A stretch of DNA of 64,000 bases. It comes from Clostridiales bacterium. Its GTDB lineage: Bacteria; Bacillota; Clostridia; Saccharofermentanales; Saccharofermentanaceae. Both the position numbers and the translations under genes were made by a program. Numbering within the stretch: position 1 is the first letter of the stretch; every line of letters starts with the position of its first letter. Below the pieces are notes generated by a model. The model was not told the DNA's origin. It did no database searches and was given only the letters and a program-made list of their open reading frames with translations. The stretch lies in assembly GCA_017617995.1 (NCBI GenBank), contig JAFZVE010000020.1, positions 46,714 to 110,713 of the forward strand. Reading direction: 5' to 3'. Positions 37,878 to 45,350 of this stretch are shown here, in pieces.

Positions 37878-38644
37878 GTCAGGATTATTATGTTCAGGAT
37901 CTGATCGCGGCGATGGAGAAGATCGCACCGGCTGAGCTTGCATGTGAATGGGATCATGTCGGACTGATGATCGGAGAACCCGGAGCGAAAGTAAATGGTG
38001 TCCTCCTCGCGCTCGATGCCAATGCTGCAGCGATAGACAAAGCGATGGAGGTAGGGGCGAACCTTATTATCACGCACCATCCGCTTCTCTTCGAGCCTCT
38101 CCATCAGGTCGATTATTCGACACCTCGTGGTGCCAATATCCGTAATATCATCCGCAATGATCTTCAGGTCTTCTCGGCCCATACGAATCTCGATAAGGCG
38201 CCTAACGGTGTCAATCACGCGCTGGCGACGGCACTCGGACTCGTGATGCAGATCAATCTGGTCGATGTGGAGATCGGCCTTTGCGGAAGTGTCGGACAGG
38301 AGTCAATGACGCTCTTCGGTTTTGCTGATGTCGTCAAAGAGAAACTCGGCGCGAGCGGTCTTCTGTTCAATACGGACAAGGATCGGGAAGTATCACGTGT
38401 ATTTGTGCAGGGCGGTGCTTTTGACGAGGAGGCAATTCCTGTACTCAAACTCTATCGCGTCGATGTGGTTGTGACGGGTGAGATGAAACATCATCACATG
38501 CTTGAACTCGAAGATGCAGGAATCGCGGTCATCGTGGCCGGCCATGAGGTCACAGAACGCATAGTGCTCGAAAGCCTTCGGGAGCAACTTTTGCACAAAT
38601 TGCCGAATTTGCCGATTACGGTCTATCCAGGCCATAATTGGTGA
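37874..38644 (+). CDS. Nif3-like dinuclear metal-centre protein (YqfO family)
   Basis: 256-residue short form of the NIF3/YqfO family, hexameric metal-binding proteins proposed to act as GTP cyclohydrolase I-like or regulatory proteins, function unsettled. LACEWDHVGLMIGEP, NLIITHHPLLFEPL (metal-binding His pair), VFSAHTNLDKAPNGVNHALA and the C-terminal VVTGEMKHHHMLELEDAGI..GHEVTER are strong signatures. The start at 37874 overlaps the trmK stop (ATGA) and follows GGGAGAAATGG. The internal PII-like insertion of the long form is missing. Confidence 0.92.
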   Translation: MSQDYYVQDLIAAMEKIAPAELACEWDHVGLMIGEPGAKVNGVLLALDANAAAIDKAMEVGANLIITHHPLLFEPLHQVDYSTPRGANIRNIIRNDLQVFSAHTNLDKAPNGVNHALATALGLVMQINLVDVEIGLCGSVGQESMTLFGFADVVKEKLGASGLLFNTDKDREVSRVFVQGGAFDEEAIPVLKLYRVDVVVTGEMKHHHMLELEDAGIAVIVAGHEVTERIVLESLREQLLHKLPNLPITVYPGHNW

Positions 38645-38676
38645 GAAAAGCGGTAGCACTCACGGCGTGGTTCGAT

Positions 38677-38682
38677 TATAAT
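38677..38682 (+). promoter_or_regulatory. -10 element of the RNase P RNA gene
   Basis: TATAAT lies 12 nt before the predicted RNA 5' end. The -35 is poor. Confidence 0.55.
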
Positions 38683-38693
38683 ATACATGTTTT

Positions 38694-39049
38694 CTGAGCT
38701 GGACCGGATGATCGCGGGCACAGGTGCCGAAAGGCCGTGCGTGAGGAAAGTCCGGGCTCCACAGGGCAAGGGTGCCGGGCAGTTCCCGGTGAAGGTAACT
38801 TTAAGGAAAGTGCAACAGAAAAGAAAACCGCCCCGGTCTTCGGATCGGAGTAAGGATGAAAAGGCGAGGTAAGAGCTCACCGGCGGTGCGGTAACGTACC
38901 GGCCTTGTAAACCCCACCCGGAGCAACGCCGTGGAAAAGACATGACTGTGACCCGCAGGTCTTTGAGGAGGCGGCTTGAGCCGGAACGAGATTTCCGGTC
39001 TAGATAGATGATCATCTGAAACAGAACCCGGCTTACAGGTTCAACTTAG
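38694..39049 (+). ncRNA. rnpB: RNase P RNA, bacterial class A
   Basis: Catalytic RNA of RNase P, which trims tRNA 5' leaders. Conserved blocks are GAGGAAAGTCCGGGCTCC (about 38741-38760), TAAGGATGAAAAGGCGAGG with AAGAGCTCACCGG (P11/P12 region, about 38850-38885), TAGATAGATGATCAT and ACAGAACCCGGCTTACAG (about 39001-39038). Helix P1 pairs 38694-38705 with 39038-39049. The layout is the ancestral A type, not the B type of Bacillus. A short open frame at 38687-38872 inside it is not a gene. The ends are estimated from P1. Confidence 0.95.
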
Positions 39050-39110
39050 AAGACGTTTTATTGATAACAACATCGCGAGGAAGCGGTGACAGAAAGAGAG
39101 GACATGTTTT

Positions 39111-40283
39111 ATGGCAGAATCATATCTCAGTCGCGGAGTATCCCCTACGAAGGATGATGTTAAGAAGGCAGTAGCCAATCAGGATAAGGGTGCTTTTCCA
39201 GGTGCTTTCTGTAAGCTGATCGATGACCTCGCGGGCGATCCGGACTATTGCTCGGCGATCCACGCTGACGGTGCGGGTACGAAATCTTCTGTCGCGTATA
39301 TCGCCTATCGTGAGACGGGCGACCTTAAGTGGTTCCGTGGAATCGCGCAGGATTCCCTGGTCATGAATACCGATGACCTTGCCTGTGTCGGTGCCATCGA
39401 GAAGCTCTCTCTCTCGAATACGATCGGACGCAATGCCCACCGTGTGGATGGCAAGTGTATCGCATCCGTGATCGAAGGCTATAACGATATCGTCGGCAAG
39501 CTTCAGGATATGGGCTTTGATATCAATATGTGCGGCGGTGAGACAGCCGATGTCGGCGACCTCGTGAGAACCCTCATCGTAGACTCCACACTCGTTACGC
39601 GTGTAGCCAGAAAGAATGTCATCAATGCCGCGAATATCAAGCCCGGTCACGTGATCGTAGGTCTTGCCTCTTTCGGTCAGGCAACATATGAAGATTCTTA
39701 TAATTCCGGTATGTCCAGTAACGGCCTTACCGCGGCCCGTCATATGCTTCTGTGCAAGGATTATCTCAAGGAGTATCCGGAGTCCGTCTCCGAGACGATT
39801 CCTGAGGATAAGGTCTATTGCGGTAAATTCCGTCTGTCGGACAAGCTCCCGGGCAGCGAGCAGACCGTTGGTGAAGCGATCCTTTCTCCGACACGTACTT
39901 ATCTTCCGGTCATCCGTGATGTACTCGATGCCTATCGTGCATCGATCTCCGGTATCATCCACTGCACCGGTGGCGGACAGGCCAAATGCCGTGACTTCGG
40001 TAAGAACCTCCGCATCATAAAGGATAATCTGTTCCCGTTCCCGCCGCTTTTCCAGGCGATCTACGAGTCCGGTGAGATCCCGATGAAGGAGATGTACCAG
40101 GTATTTAACTGCGGACACCGTATCGAATTCTACTGTGATGAGAGTGTCGCACAGGGTATCATTGACATCGCCGGCAAGTATAACATCGAGGGCCGCATCG
40201 TCGGCCGCGTCGAGGCACTTCCGGAAGGTTCCGAGAATCAGGTCGTCATCCGTAGTAACGGTGAAGAATTCATCTACGGCTGA
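39111..40283 (+). CDS. PurM-like phosphoribosylformylglycinamidine cyclo-ligase (AIR synthase), long form
   Basis: 390-residue ATP-dependent ligase related to PurM, which closes the imidazole ring in purine synthesis. SYLSRGVSPTKDDVKKAV and KGAFPGAFCK open the protein; HADGAGTKSSVAYIAYRETG corresponds to the PurM DGVGTK motif. MNTDDLACVGA, MCGGETADVGD (PurM GGETAEMP) and GIIHCTGGGQAKC (PurM ITGGG) follow. The wording of these motifs and the extra length match the version I associate with Bacteroidetes rather than the usual 340-residue Firmicutes PurM. It stands alone, not in a pur cluster. GAGGACATGTTTT precedes the ATG. Confidence 0.8.
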   Translation: MAESYLSRGVSPTKDDVKKAVANQDKGAFPGAFCKLIDDLAGDPDYCSAIHADGAGTKSSVAYIAYRETGDLKWFRGIAQDSLVMNTDDLACVGAIEKLSLSNTIGRNAHRVDGKCIASVIEGYNDIVGKLQDMGFDINMCGGETADVGDLVRTLIVDSTLVTRVARKNVINAANIKPGHVIVGLASFGQATYEDSYNSGMSSNGLTAARHMLLCKDYLKEYPESVSETIPEDKVYCGKFRLSDKLPGSEQTVGEAILSPTRTYLPVIRDVLDAYRASISGIIHCTGGGQAKCRDFGKNLRIIKDNLFPFPPLFQAIYESGEIPMKEMYQVFNCGHRIEFYCDESVAQGIIDIAGKYNIEGRIVGRVEALPEGSENQVVIRSNGEEFIYG

Positions 40284-40327
40284 CCGGTATAGATCCGTTT
40301 TTGCATGTCGCTTCGGAAAAGAACAGA

Positions 40328-41230
40328 ATGAAGAACAGAAGGGCAATACAAATTTGTATGAAGATGGCATCGCTATCCATCGTGATGGCGATGCTTCTGT
40401 CTTTTTCATCCTGCTCTCTTGGCAGTATGCCGTCGCGTACTTCTGCTGACGGATCGCTATCCGATGCTTCTGATTCGTCTTCGTCATCAGATGTGTCACA
40501 GTCTTCGGAAAGCTCCGGTGATTTGGTGGAACTCGATAGCATGGAAGATCGGATATATGGGTATTTGGACGGGTATATGTCGACACTGTGTCTGGGTGAT
40601 CCGAATCTGGTATGTGAGGCTTTTGATGTCCGCTATGAGGAGATTCTGCCGCAAACCTACGATTGTGATGATCTGGTTTACGCGACGCTTTTTAAGACGA
40701 TGAATTACTACTACAGTGCCGTAGTCACCAGCGATTATGAGGATTATACGATAGACGTCACCTGCAAGATCCCGGATATACGTGGCTGTGTAGAGGAGAT
40801 CCTCGCGGATGAAACATTCATGAATGATGTATGCCGACCGTGGTTTCTTGCGTTGATCGGCGGGGGAGATACTTCGGATCTGGCCGATCCGGACAAGGAA
40901 TATTCGATGATGAAAGAGAAGATTTTGCTGGAAGCGCTGGATCGTATCACGAGTGGCGAATACACGGAAAAAATCATCCGTACCGACTACTTCTCCCTCC
41001 ACAAAAACGGCCTTGAGGATTGGCTTTGCACCGGATTTCCAGATATTATATATATCTGCGGGAAGGATAACTTCCTTTTCAAACTGACCTATATTGACAT
41101 GATTTCCGAGTATTACCTCCTCGAGCAGTGCGGCACGGACATGGTCAGTAAAGGGGAGCTGGAACAGGAACGACTCGATGCATTTCTAGATCAGAAAAGA
41201 CAGGAAATCACTGATGCACAACAGGGATAG
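40328..41230 (+). CDS. Putative lipoprotein of unknown function
   Basis: About 300 residues. Starting from the ATG at 40328 (MKNRRAIQICMKMASLS) a hydrophobic stretch leads to LSFSSC, a plausible lipobox with Cys near residue 26. A Ser/Asp-rich linker (about 35-60) precedes a globular acidic domain (DRIYGYLDGYMSTLCLGDPNL onward) ending in a charged helix. I recognise no family. The start is uncertain (40301 TTG and 40358 ATG also possible) because the ribosome site is weak. It lies 44 nt after the PurM-like gene and may be read with it. A weak hairpin near 41232-41252 follows. Confidence 0.65.
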   Translation: MKNRRAIQICMKMASLSIVMAMLLSFSSCSLGSMPSRTSADGSLSDASDSSSSSDVSQSSESSGDLVELDSMEDRIYGYLDGYMSTLCLGDPNLVCEAFDVRYEEILPQTYDCDDLVYATLFKTMNYYYSAVVTSDYEDYTIDVTCKIPDIRGCVEEILADETFMNDVCRPWFLALIGGGDTSDLADPDKEYSMMKEKILLEALDRITSGEYTEKIIRTDYFSLHKNGLEDWLCTGFPDIIYICGKDNFLFKLTYIDMISEYYLLEQCGTDMVSKGELEQERLDAFLDQKRQEITDAQQG

Positions 41231-41284
41231 AGAGGTCCAGGATACACCTCCTGTAGAATTTTATCAGGGATTCGAAAAAATGTG

Positions 41285-41313
41285 TTGACATCGTGAATGT
41301 CTATCGCTATAAT
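41285..41313 (+). promoter_or_regulatory. Full-consensus promoter of the tRNA-Lys gene
   Basis: TTGACA (41285-41290) and TATAAT (41308-41313) with a 17-bp spacer, both hexamers perfect, 23 bp upstream of the mature tRNA. Confidence 0.92.
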
Positions 41314-41336
41314 AATCAACGTTCGCAAGAACAGAT

Positions 41337-41412
41337 GTACCTTTAGCTCAGTTGGTAGAGCAACTGACTCTTAATCAGTGGGCCCAGGGTTCGAGTCCCT
41401 GAAGGTGCACCA
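41337..41412 (+). tRNA. tRNA-Lys (CUU anticodon)
   Basis: 76 nt including encoded CCA. The acceptor GTACCTT pairs with AAGGTGC (one G-U), the D arm is AGCTCAGTTGGTAGAGC, the anticodon loop CTCTTAA has CTT at 41370-41372, and the T arm is CAGGGTTCGAGTCCCTG. It reads AAG lysine codons. Single-gene unit between its own promoter and terminator. Confidence 0.96.
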
Positions 41413-41415
41413 GAT

Positions 41416-41448
41416 AACCGGATCAGACGATAGTCGGTCCGGTTTTTT
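41416..41448 (+). terminator. Intrinsic terminator of the tRNA-Lys gene
   Basis: AACCGGA (41416-41422) pairs with TCCGGTT (41438-41444), followed by TTTTTTGTTTT. Confidence 0.9.
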
Positions 41449-41499
41449 GTTTTATCCGAAGAGATTACAAAAAAACACGCGTGTTCGTCCTGTAATATA

Positions 41500-41527
41500 T
41501 TGTTGAGGCAACGGAGTGTGCTATAAT
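41500..41527 (+). promoter_or_regulatory. Promoter candidate for the sulfhydrylase gene
   Basis: TTGTTG (41500-41505) and TATAAT (41522-41527), 16-bp spacer. The leader of about 40 nt is too short for an S-box or T-box. Confidence 0.5.
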
Positions 41528-41571
41528 CTTCATGTTATATTGATAAAGCCATTTATCAGGAGGAAGTTAGC

Positions 41572-42855
41572 ATGGATAATAAATTCAGTATCGAGACGAA
41601 TTGCGTACAGGGAGCTTACCAGCCGAAGAACGGTGAATCAAGAGTCATGCCGATCGTGCAGAGTACGACATGGAAGTACTCCACCACCGAGCAGATGGGC
41701 CGTCTTTTCGACCTCGAGGAGAGCGGTTATTTCTATACACGTCTTGCAAACCCGACCAGTGACCTCGTAGCGGCAAAGATCTGCATGCTTGAGGGTGGTG
41801 TAGCTGCCATGTTGACTTCTTCCGGTCAGGCGGCGAACTTCTATTCGATCTTTAATCTCTGCTCTGCAGGAGATCACATCGTATGTTCTTCCGCACTTTA
41901 CGGCGGCACATACAATCTTTTCGCCCACACCATTAAGAAGATGGGCATCGATGCGACATTCGTTTCTCCGGATGCGACAGAAGCAGAGATCGAAGCAGCG
42001 ATCCAGCCGAACACCAAGCTCGTCTTCGGTGAGACGATCGCGAACCCGGCTCTCAACGTTCTCGACATCGAGACATTTGCCAAGACAGCACATAAGAACG
42101 GACTTCCGTTCATGATCGATAATACCTTCGCAACACCGATCAACTGCCGTCCGATCGAGTGGGGGGCCGACATCGTTATTCACTCCACGACCAAGTACAT
42201 GGACGGTCATGCTACCTCTGTAGGCGGATGTATCGTCGATGCAGGCACCTTCGACTGGACAAAGTATCCGGAAAGATTCGCTGGACTTGTCGAGCCGGAT
42301 GAGACTTATCACGGCGTATCCTATACGGGCCGTTTCGGTAAGTCCGCTTTCATCATGAAGGCCGTCGCGCAGCTGATGCGTGACCTCGGCTCCATCCCGG
42401 GACCGATGAATGCGTTCCTTCTGAACCTCGGTCTCGAGACACTCCACCTTCGTATGCCGCGTCACTGTGAGAATGCTCTTGCAGTTGCCGAGTATTTGCA
42501 GAATCATCCGAAGATCGCATGGGTATCCTATCCGGGTCTTCCCGGCGATAAGGAATACGAGAAGGCGAAGAAGTACTGCCCGAACGGCACATGCGGCGTT
42601 CTGTCCTTCGGTGTAAAGGGCGGAAGAGAAGCCTGCATCAAGTTCATGGATTCCCTGAAGCTCGCTGCGATCTGCACACACGTTGCTGACTGCAGAACCT
42701 GCGTATTGCACCCGGCTTCCCATACACACCGTCAGATGAATGATGAAGAACTGAAGGCAGCCGGCGTAAGTCCGGATCTCATCCGTTTCTCTACGGGTAT
42801 CGAGAGCAAGGAAGACATCATTGCCGATATCGAGCAGGCCCTCGCGAACGTCTGA
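41572..42855 (+). CDS. O-acetylhomoserine sulfhydrylase (PLP-dependent)
   Basis: Makes homocysteine (or methionine) from O-acetylhomoserine and sulfide; a Cys/Met-metabolism PLP enzyme. 427 residues, the length of MetY rather than cystathionine gamma-synthase (about 380). Family stretches are YFYTRLANPT, SSGQAANFYSIFNL, ALYGGTYNLFAHTIKKMGI, FMIDNTFATPINC and HSTTKYMDGHAT with the PLP lysine. The C-terminal HPASHTHRQMN..RFSTGIESKEDIIADIEQAL is typical. GGAGGAAGTTAGC precedes the ATG. No other methionine gene is adjacent. Cystathionine beta-lyase-like activity cannot be excluded. Confidence 0.9.
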   Translation: MDNKFSIETNCVQGAYQPKNGESRVMPIVQSTTWKYSTTEQMGRLFDLEESGYFYTRLANPTSDLVAAKICMLEGGVAAMLTSSGQAANFYSIFNLCSAGDHIVCSSALYGGTYNLFAHTIKKMGIDATFVSPDATEAEIEAAIQPNTKLVFGETIANPALNVLDIETFAKTAHKNGLPFMIDNTFATPINCRPIEWGADIVIHSTTKYMDGHATSVGGCIVDAGTFDWTKYPERFAGLVEPDETYHGVSYTGRFGKSAFIMKAVAQLMRDLGSIPGPMNAFLLNLGLETLHLRMPRHCENALAVAEYLQNHPKIAWVSYPGLPGDKEYEKAKKYCPNGTCGVLSFGVKGGREACIKFMDSLKLAAICTHVADCRTCVLHPASHTHRQMNDEELKAAGVSPDLIRFSTGIESKEDIIADIEQALANV

Positions 42856-42864
42856 TTGAAATAA

Positions 42865-42878
42865 CGAAATCGATTTCG
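42865..42878. promoter_or_regulatory. 14-bp perfect palindrome resembling a LacI-family operator
   Basis: CGAAATCGATTTCG with a central CG dyad, as in LacI/GalR operators. It lies just upstream of the -35 of the DUF4867 promoter and 10 nt after the sulfhydrylase stop. Confidence 0.5.
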
Positions 42879-42886
42879 AAAAACCA

Positions 42887-42915
42887 TTTCATTTTGCGCT
42901 CCTTTTATGTAGAAT
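42887..42915 (+). promoter_or_regulatory. Promoter for the DUF4867 gene, with inverted repeat around the -10
   Basis: TTTCAT (42887-42892) and TAGAAT (42910-42915), 17-bp spacer. CGCTCCTT (42897-42904) and AAGGAGCG (42918-42925) form a perfect 8+8 inverted repeat that brackets the -10. TTAAGGAGGATC is the ribosome site. Confidence 0.5.
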
Positions 42916-42954
42916 AGAAGGAGCGTAAATTATTTCCTTAAGGAGGATCAAGAC

Positions 42955-43590
42955 ATGAAGATTTACAGCGTTCTCGATAAAGAATTCGCACCCTACGGCA
43001 AGGTACTCACAGGTTACGATGTATCCGGTCTTATCAAGGCTCTCGATGAGAAGACACCACTTCCGGACGGCGTCGAGTATGTGATGAGCTGTGCAGATCT
43101 CGAGTACACCGATGCTTTTGGCGTACTGCAGAACAATGCATACGGCGGTATGCCGATCCAGCTTGGTTACTGCAATGGTCATAACACGAAGCTCAACTGC
43201 CTCGAGTATCACCGTGACAGCGAGCTGAACATCGGTTCCACCGATTTCATCCTGCTCCTGGCAAAGGCCGACGATATCGTAGACGGCAAGCTCGACACAT
43301 CCAAGGTCATGGCTTTTAAGGCAGAAAAAGGACAGGTCGTCGAAGTTTACGAGACATCTCTCCACTATGCTCCGTGCTCTGCCAAGAAGGGCGAAGGCTT
43401 CAAGGTCGTTATCGTTCTGCCGAAGGGCACAAATGGCCCGGTTCCGGCTCTGACCGCTTATAACGAAGAAGACAAGTGGATGACCGCCTGCAATAAGTGG
43501 CTCCTCGCTCACGAAGAATCCTCCGAGGCACAAAGTGGCGCTTACGTAGGACTCACAGGCGAGAATCCGGATATTGCGGATCTGATCTGA
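42955..43590 (+). CDS. DUF4867 family protein (cupin-like, unknown function)
   Basis: 211-residue cytoplasmic protein. The KLNCLEYHRDSELNIGSTDF and FKAEKGQVVEVYETSLHYAP segments suggest a cupin or ureidoglycolate-lyase-like beta barrel, with His in EYHRDSE and LHYAP as possible metal ligands. I believe it belongs to DUF4867, a Firmicutes family of unknown function. The strong ribosome site (AAGGAGGATCAAGAC) and two palindromic elements in its promoter suggest a regulated, well-translated gene, perhaps for sugar metabolism. It stands alone. Confidence 0.75.
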   Translation: MKIYSVLDKEFAPYGKVLTGYDVSGLIKALDEKTPLPDGVEYVMSCADLEYTDAFGVLQNNAYGGMPIQLGYCNGHNTKLNCLEYHRDSELNIGSTDFILLLAKADDIVDGKLDTSKVMAFKAEKGQVVEVYETSLHYAPCSAKKGEGFKVVIVLPKGTNGPVPALTAYNEEDKWMTACNKWLLAHEESSEAQSGAYVGLTGENPDIADLI

Positions 43591-43613
43591 TTTCCGATTA
43601 ATTGATTATTGCG

Positions 43614-43669
43614 AAAAAGAAAAGCTTTCTTGTGCTGACCTTCGGAGGCACTTGAAAGCTTTTCTTTTT
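43614..43669. terminator. Long hairpin with A-rich and T-rich arms (terminator)
   Basis: AAAAAGAAAAGCTTTC (43614-43629) and GAAAGCTTTTCTTTTT (43654-43669) are a perfect 16-bp pair, with inner GTGC/GCAC pairs and a CTTCGG loop. It ends the DUF4867 transcript; the symmetry allows use on either strand. Confidence 0.85.
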
Positions 43670-43855
43670 GCGCATATGCAAGTTTCTCGGAAAAGGCGAA
43701 AAATATTAGGCCGCCGGAGAGATTTCTTTTGCTTTGGATTTATTAGCGGTTGGGAATCCTTGCCGTGTACTGCGTGAGGTGGGCGAGCATGACAGAGAGT
43801 TTTTCTATAAAGATGAGCGGATCGATTGGGAAAACCTCTGATTACTACACTGATT

Positions 43856-43884
43856 TTGACAAAACGGCGATGAAAGTGTAAAAT
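43856..43884 (+). promoter_or_regulatory. Promoter for the Thr-rich lipoprotein gene
   Basis: TTGACA (43856-43861) and TAAAAT (43879-43884) separated by 17 bp. Confidence 0.75.
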
Positions 43885-43940
43885 TTCGTTTAGAGTTTGG
43901 AAAGGCAGAGTGGCTATCGTTTTCGGATGTGACGTCATTC

Positions 43941-43963
43941 TTTCTTTTTGGCTCAAAAAGAAA
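43941..43963. repeat. Perfect 10+10 inverted repeat in the lipoprotein leader
   Basis: TTTCTTTTTG, 3-nt loop GCT, CAAAAAGAAA. It sits just before the ribosome site (GAGTGAGGTAAG), so in RNA it would form a hairpin close to the start codon. Confidence 0.6.
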
Positions 43964-43980
43964 TGAGTGAGGTAAGTAGT

Positions 43981-45198
43981 ATGAAAAACACAACGAAATT
44001 CTTATCTGTACTGCTTGCTCTTTCCATGACTGCCGGTTTGGCTGCTTGTGGAAGCAAGGAAACAGAAAAGGAAGAAAAAGACGACAAGACGAAGAAGACT
44101 GAGGCGTCAGGAGACACGGATGATACCGAGTCCCAGCCGGATGCTACGACAACAGAAGCTACCGAGGCGACAACAGAGGAAACAACCACCGCCGAGACCA
44201 CGCCGGCTATTCCGGATGGATATGAGCAGATCTCTTTTACTGACACCAAGTTTGGTGTAGAAGTTACTATGAATGTTCTTTCCGGCGGACTTCTTGAGCA
44301 GAAGTATGATGACACATACTATACCTATGAGATGGCGGATAAGAGTGATGAGGGGTATCGCATCTCTTATAAGTTCGATGTCATTGCCGTAAACTATGAC
44401 GATGATTTCTGGGCATATAAAACCAAAAATTCTGAAACGATCGACGGCGGAAACCATCCGATCATGTACAATCCGCATAGTGAAAGTCTGCAGTATCTTT
44501 CTATTTGGGGCGGAGAATGCTACAACGGTCAATATCTTGCAAAAATCACACTCAGTAATTCAGAAGGAAAATATCCGGAAGATGCTATGAGAGAACTGGC
44601 TGAAAATGTCGGACGTTCTGTCGAATTCCATTCTATCGGCTCTGATGAGTTTACGGATGCAGATGGGAATTTTGTATGCACACAGGATTATATCAAGTTC
44701 GGAAAAAGTATGACGGTCGATGGCAAAGAAATGACTCCTTATATCTACATCGATGAGGGGGAAAGTGCCTATCCGTACTGGAAAGTGGATTTTGAAAATG
44801 CCGAAGGTGAACACATTGATGTGCTGGCCCGTGGCGGATATAACGGAACATACTATAATGCCCGTCTGGAAAATGATGATTGGAGACAATGCATGGTTTC
44901 CGGTTATCCGGCGATCTGTCATCTGTCTAATGACGGCGGAAAACTCGTTGCTGAATATGTTATCGTTCTGGGTCATGAGGATAGAGAAACATCTGATGGC
45001 GATAAGTATGAAGAAGATGTGATGATCTATGAGATCATCGACGGTGATTACGGTGATGATTTCATTAAGGATCTCATCAAAGGCAGTTCTGATCATCCGG
45101 AGCTTTACGAGCGCATGGATGCCTATGCCGGCGGTTACCTCGATGCTGTGATCTACACACCGCTTGAAGGTGCCACTCCGGTAGAAAAGCAGGGCTGA
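43981..45198 (+). CDS. Putative lipoprotein with Thr/Glu-rich linker
   Basis: 405 residues. The signal peptide MKNTTKFLSVLLALSMTAGLAAC ends in a clear lipobox (Cys23). A disordered linker rich in Thr, Glu, Asp and Lys (about 27-90) precedes the folded part, which begins DGYEQISFTDTKFGVEV and is rich in Tyr, Asp and Glu. No family is recognised. The ATG at 43981 fits the signal peptide and the ribosome site; the upstream TTG extension does not. The gene is bracketed by two long A/T-armed hairpins and has its own promoter, so it is an independent unit for an abundant surface protein. Confidence 0.8.
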   Translation: MKNTTKFLSVLLALSMTAGLAACGSKETEKEEKDDKTKKTEASGDTDDTESQPDATTTEATEATTEETTTAETTPAIPDGYEQISFTDTKFGVEVTMNVLSGGLLEQKYDDTYYTYEMADKSDEGYRISYKFDVIAVNYDDDFWAYKTKNSETIDGGNHPIMYNPHSESLQYLSIWGGECYNGQYLAKITLSNSEGKYPEDAMRELAENVGRSVEFHSIGSDEFTDADGNFVCTQDYIKFGKSMTVDGKEMTPYIYIDEGESAYPYWKVDFENAEGEHIDVLARGGYNGTYYNARLENDDWRQCMVSGYPAICHLSNDGGKLVAEYVIVLGHEDRETSDGDKYEEDVMIYEIIDGDYGDDFIKDLIKGSSDHPELYERMDAYAGGYLDAVIYTPLEGATPVEKQG

Positions 45199-45261
45199 TT
45201 TTTCCTGCATAATCGGGTAAGCGGATACAAGGCGTATTCGCTTGCTTTCTAAAAGAAAGAC

Positions 45262-45333
45262 AAAAAGAAATCTCTCCAGCGGCGAGTTTTGCGGTTTCGC
45301 AAACTGTTTGAGCCGAGGGAGAGATTTCTTTTT
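45262..45333. terminator. Long bidirectional hairpin between the lipoprotein gene and lysC
   Basis: AAAAAGAAATCTCTCC (45262-45277) and GGAGAGATTTCTTTTT (45318-45333) pair perfectly over 16 bp; inner CGGC/GCCG and GTTTTGCG/CGCAAAC arms add a branched stem. It serves the convergent genes on both sides. Confidence 0.85.
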
Positions 45334-45350
45334 GCCGATTAGCGAATCAA

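Larger units (their letters stand above)
43670..43980. other. Long leader region upstream of a lipoprotein gene
   Basis: No gene is seen here. Around 43714-43732 lies GGAGAGATTTCTTTTGC, nearly the same as the right arm of the hairpin at 45318-45333. A consensus promoter lies at 43856-43884 and a short perfect inverted repeat at 43941-43963. The 43733-43850 stretch shows nothing I can name. Confidence 0.6.

Noticed and set aside
38687..38872. 61-codon open frame on the plus strand
   Set aside because: It lies inside the RNase P RNA and has no ribosome site.
45199..45350. Insertion-sequence ends between the lipoprotein gene and lysC
   Set aside because: The inverted arms are a terminator-like hairpin; there is no transposase fragment or target-site duplication.
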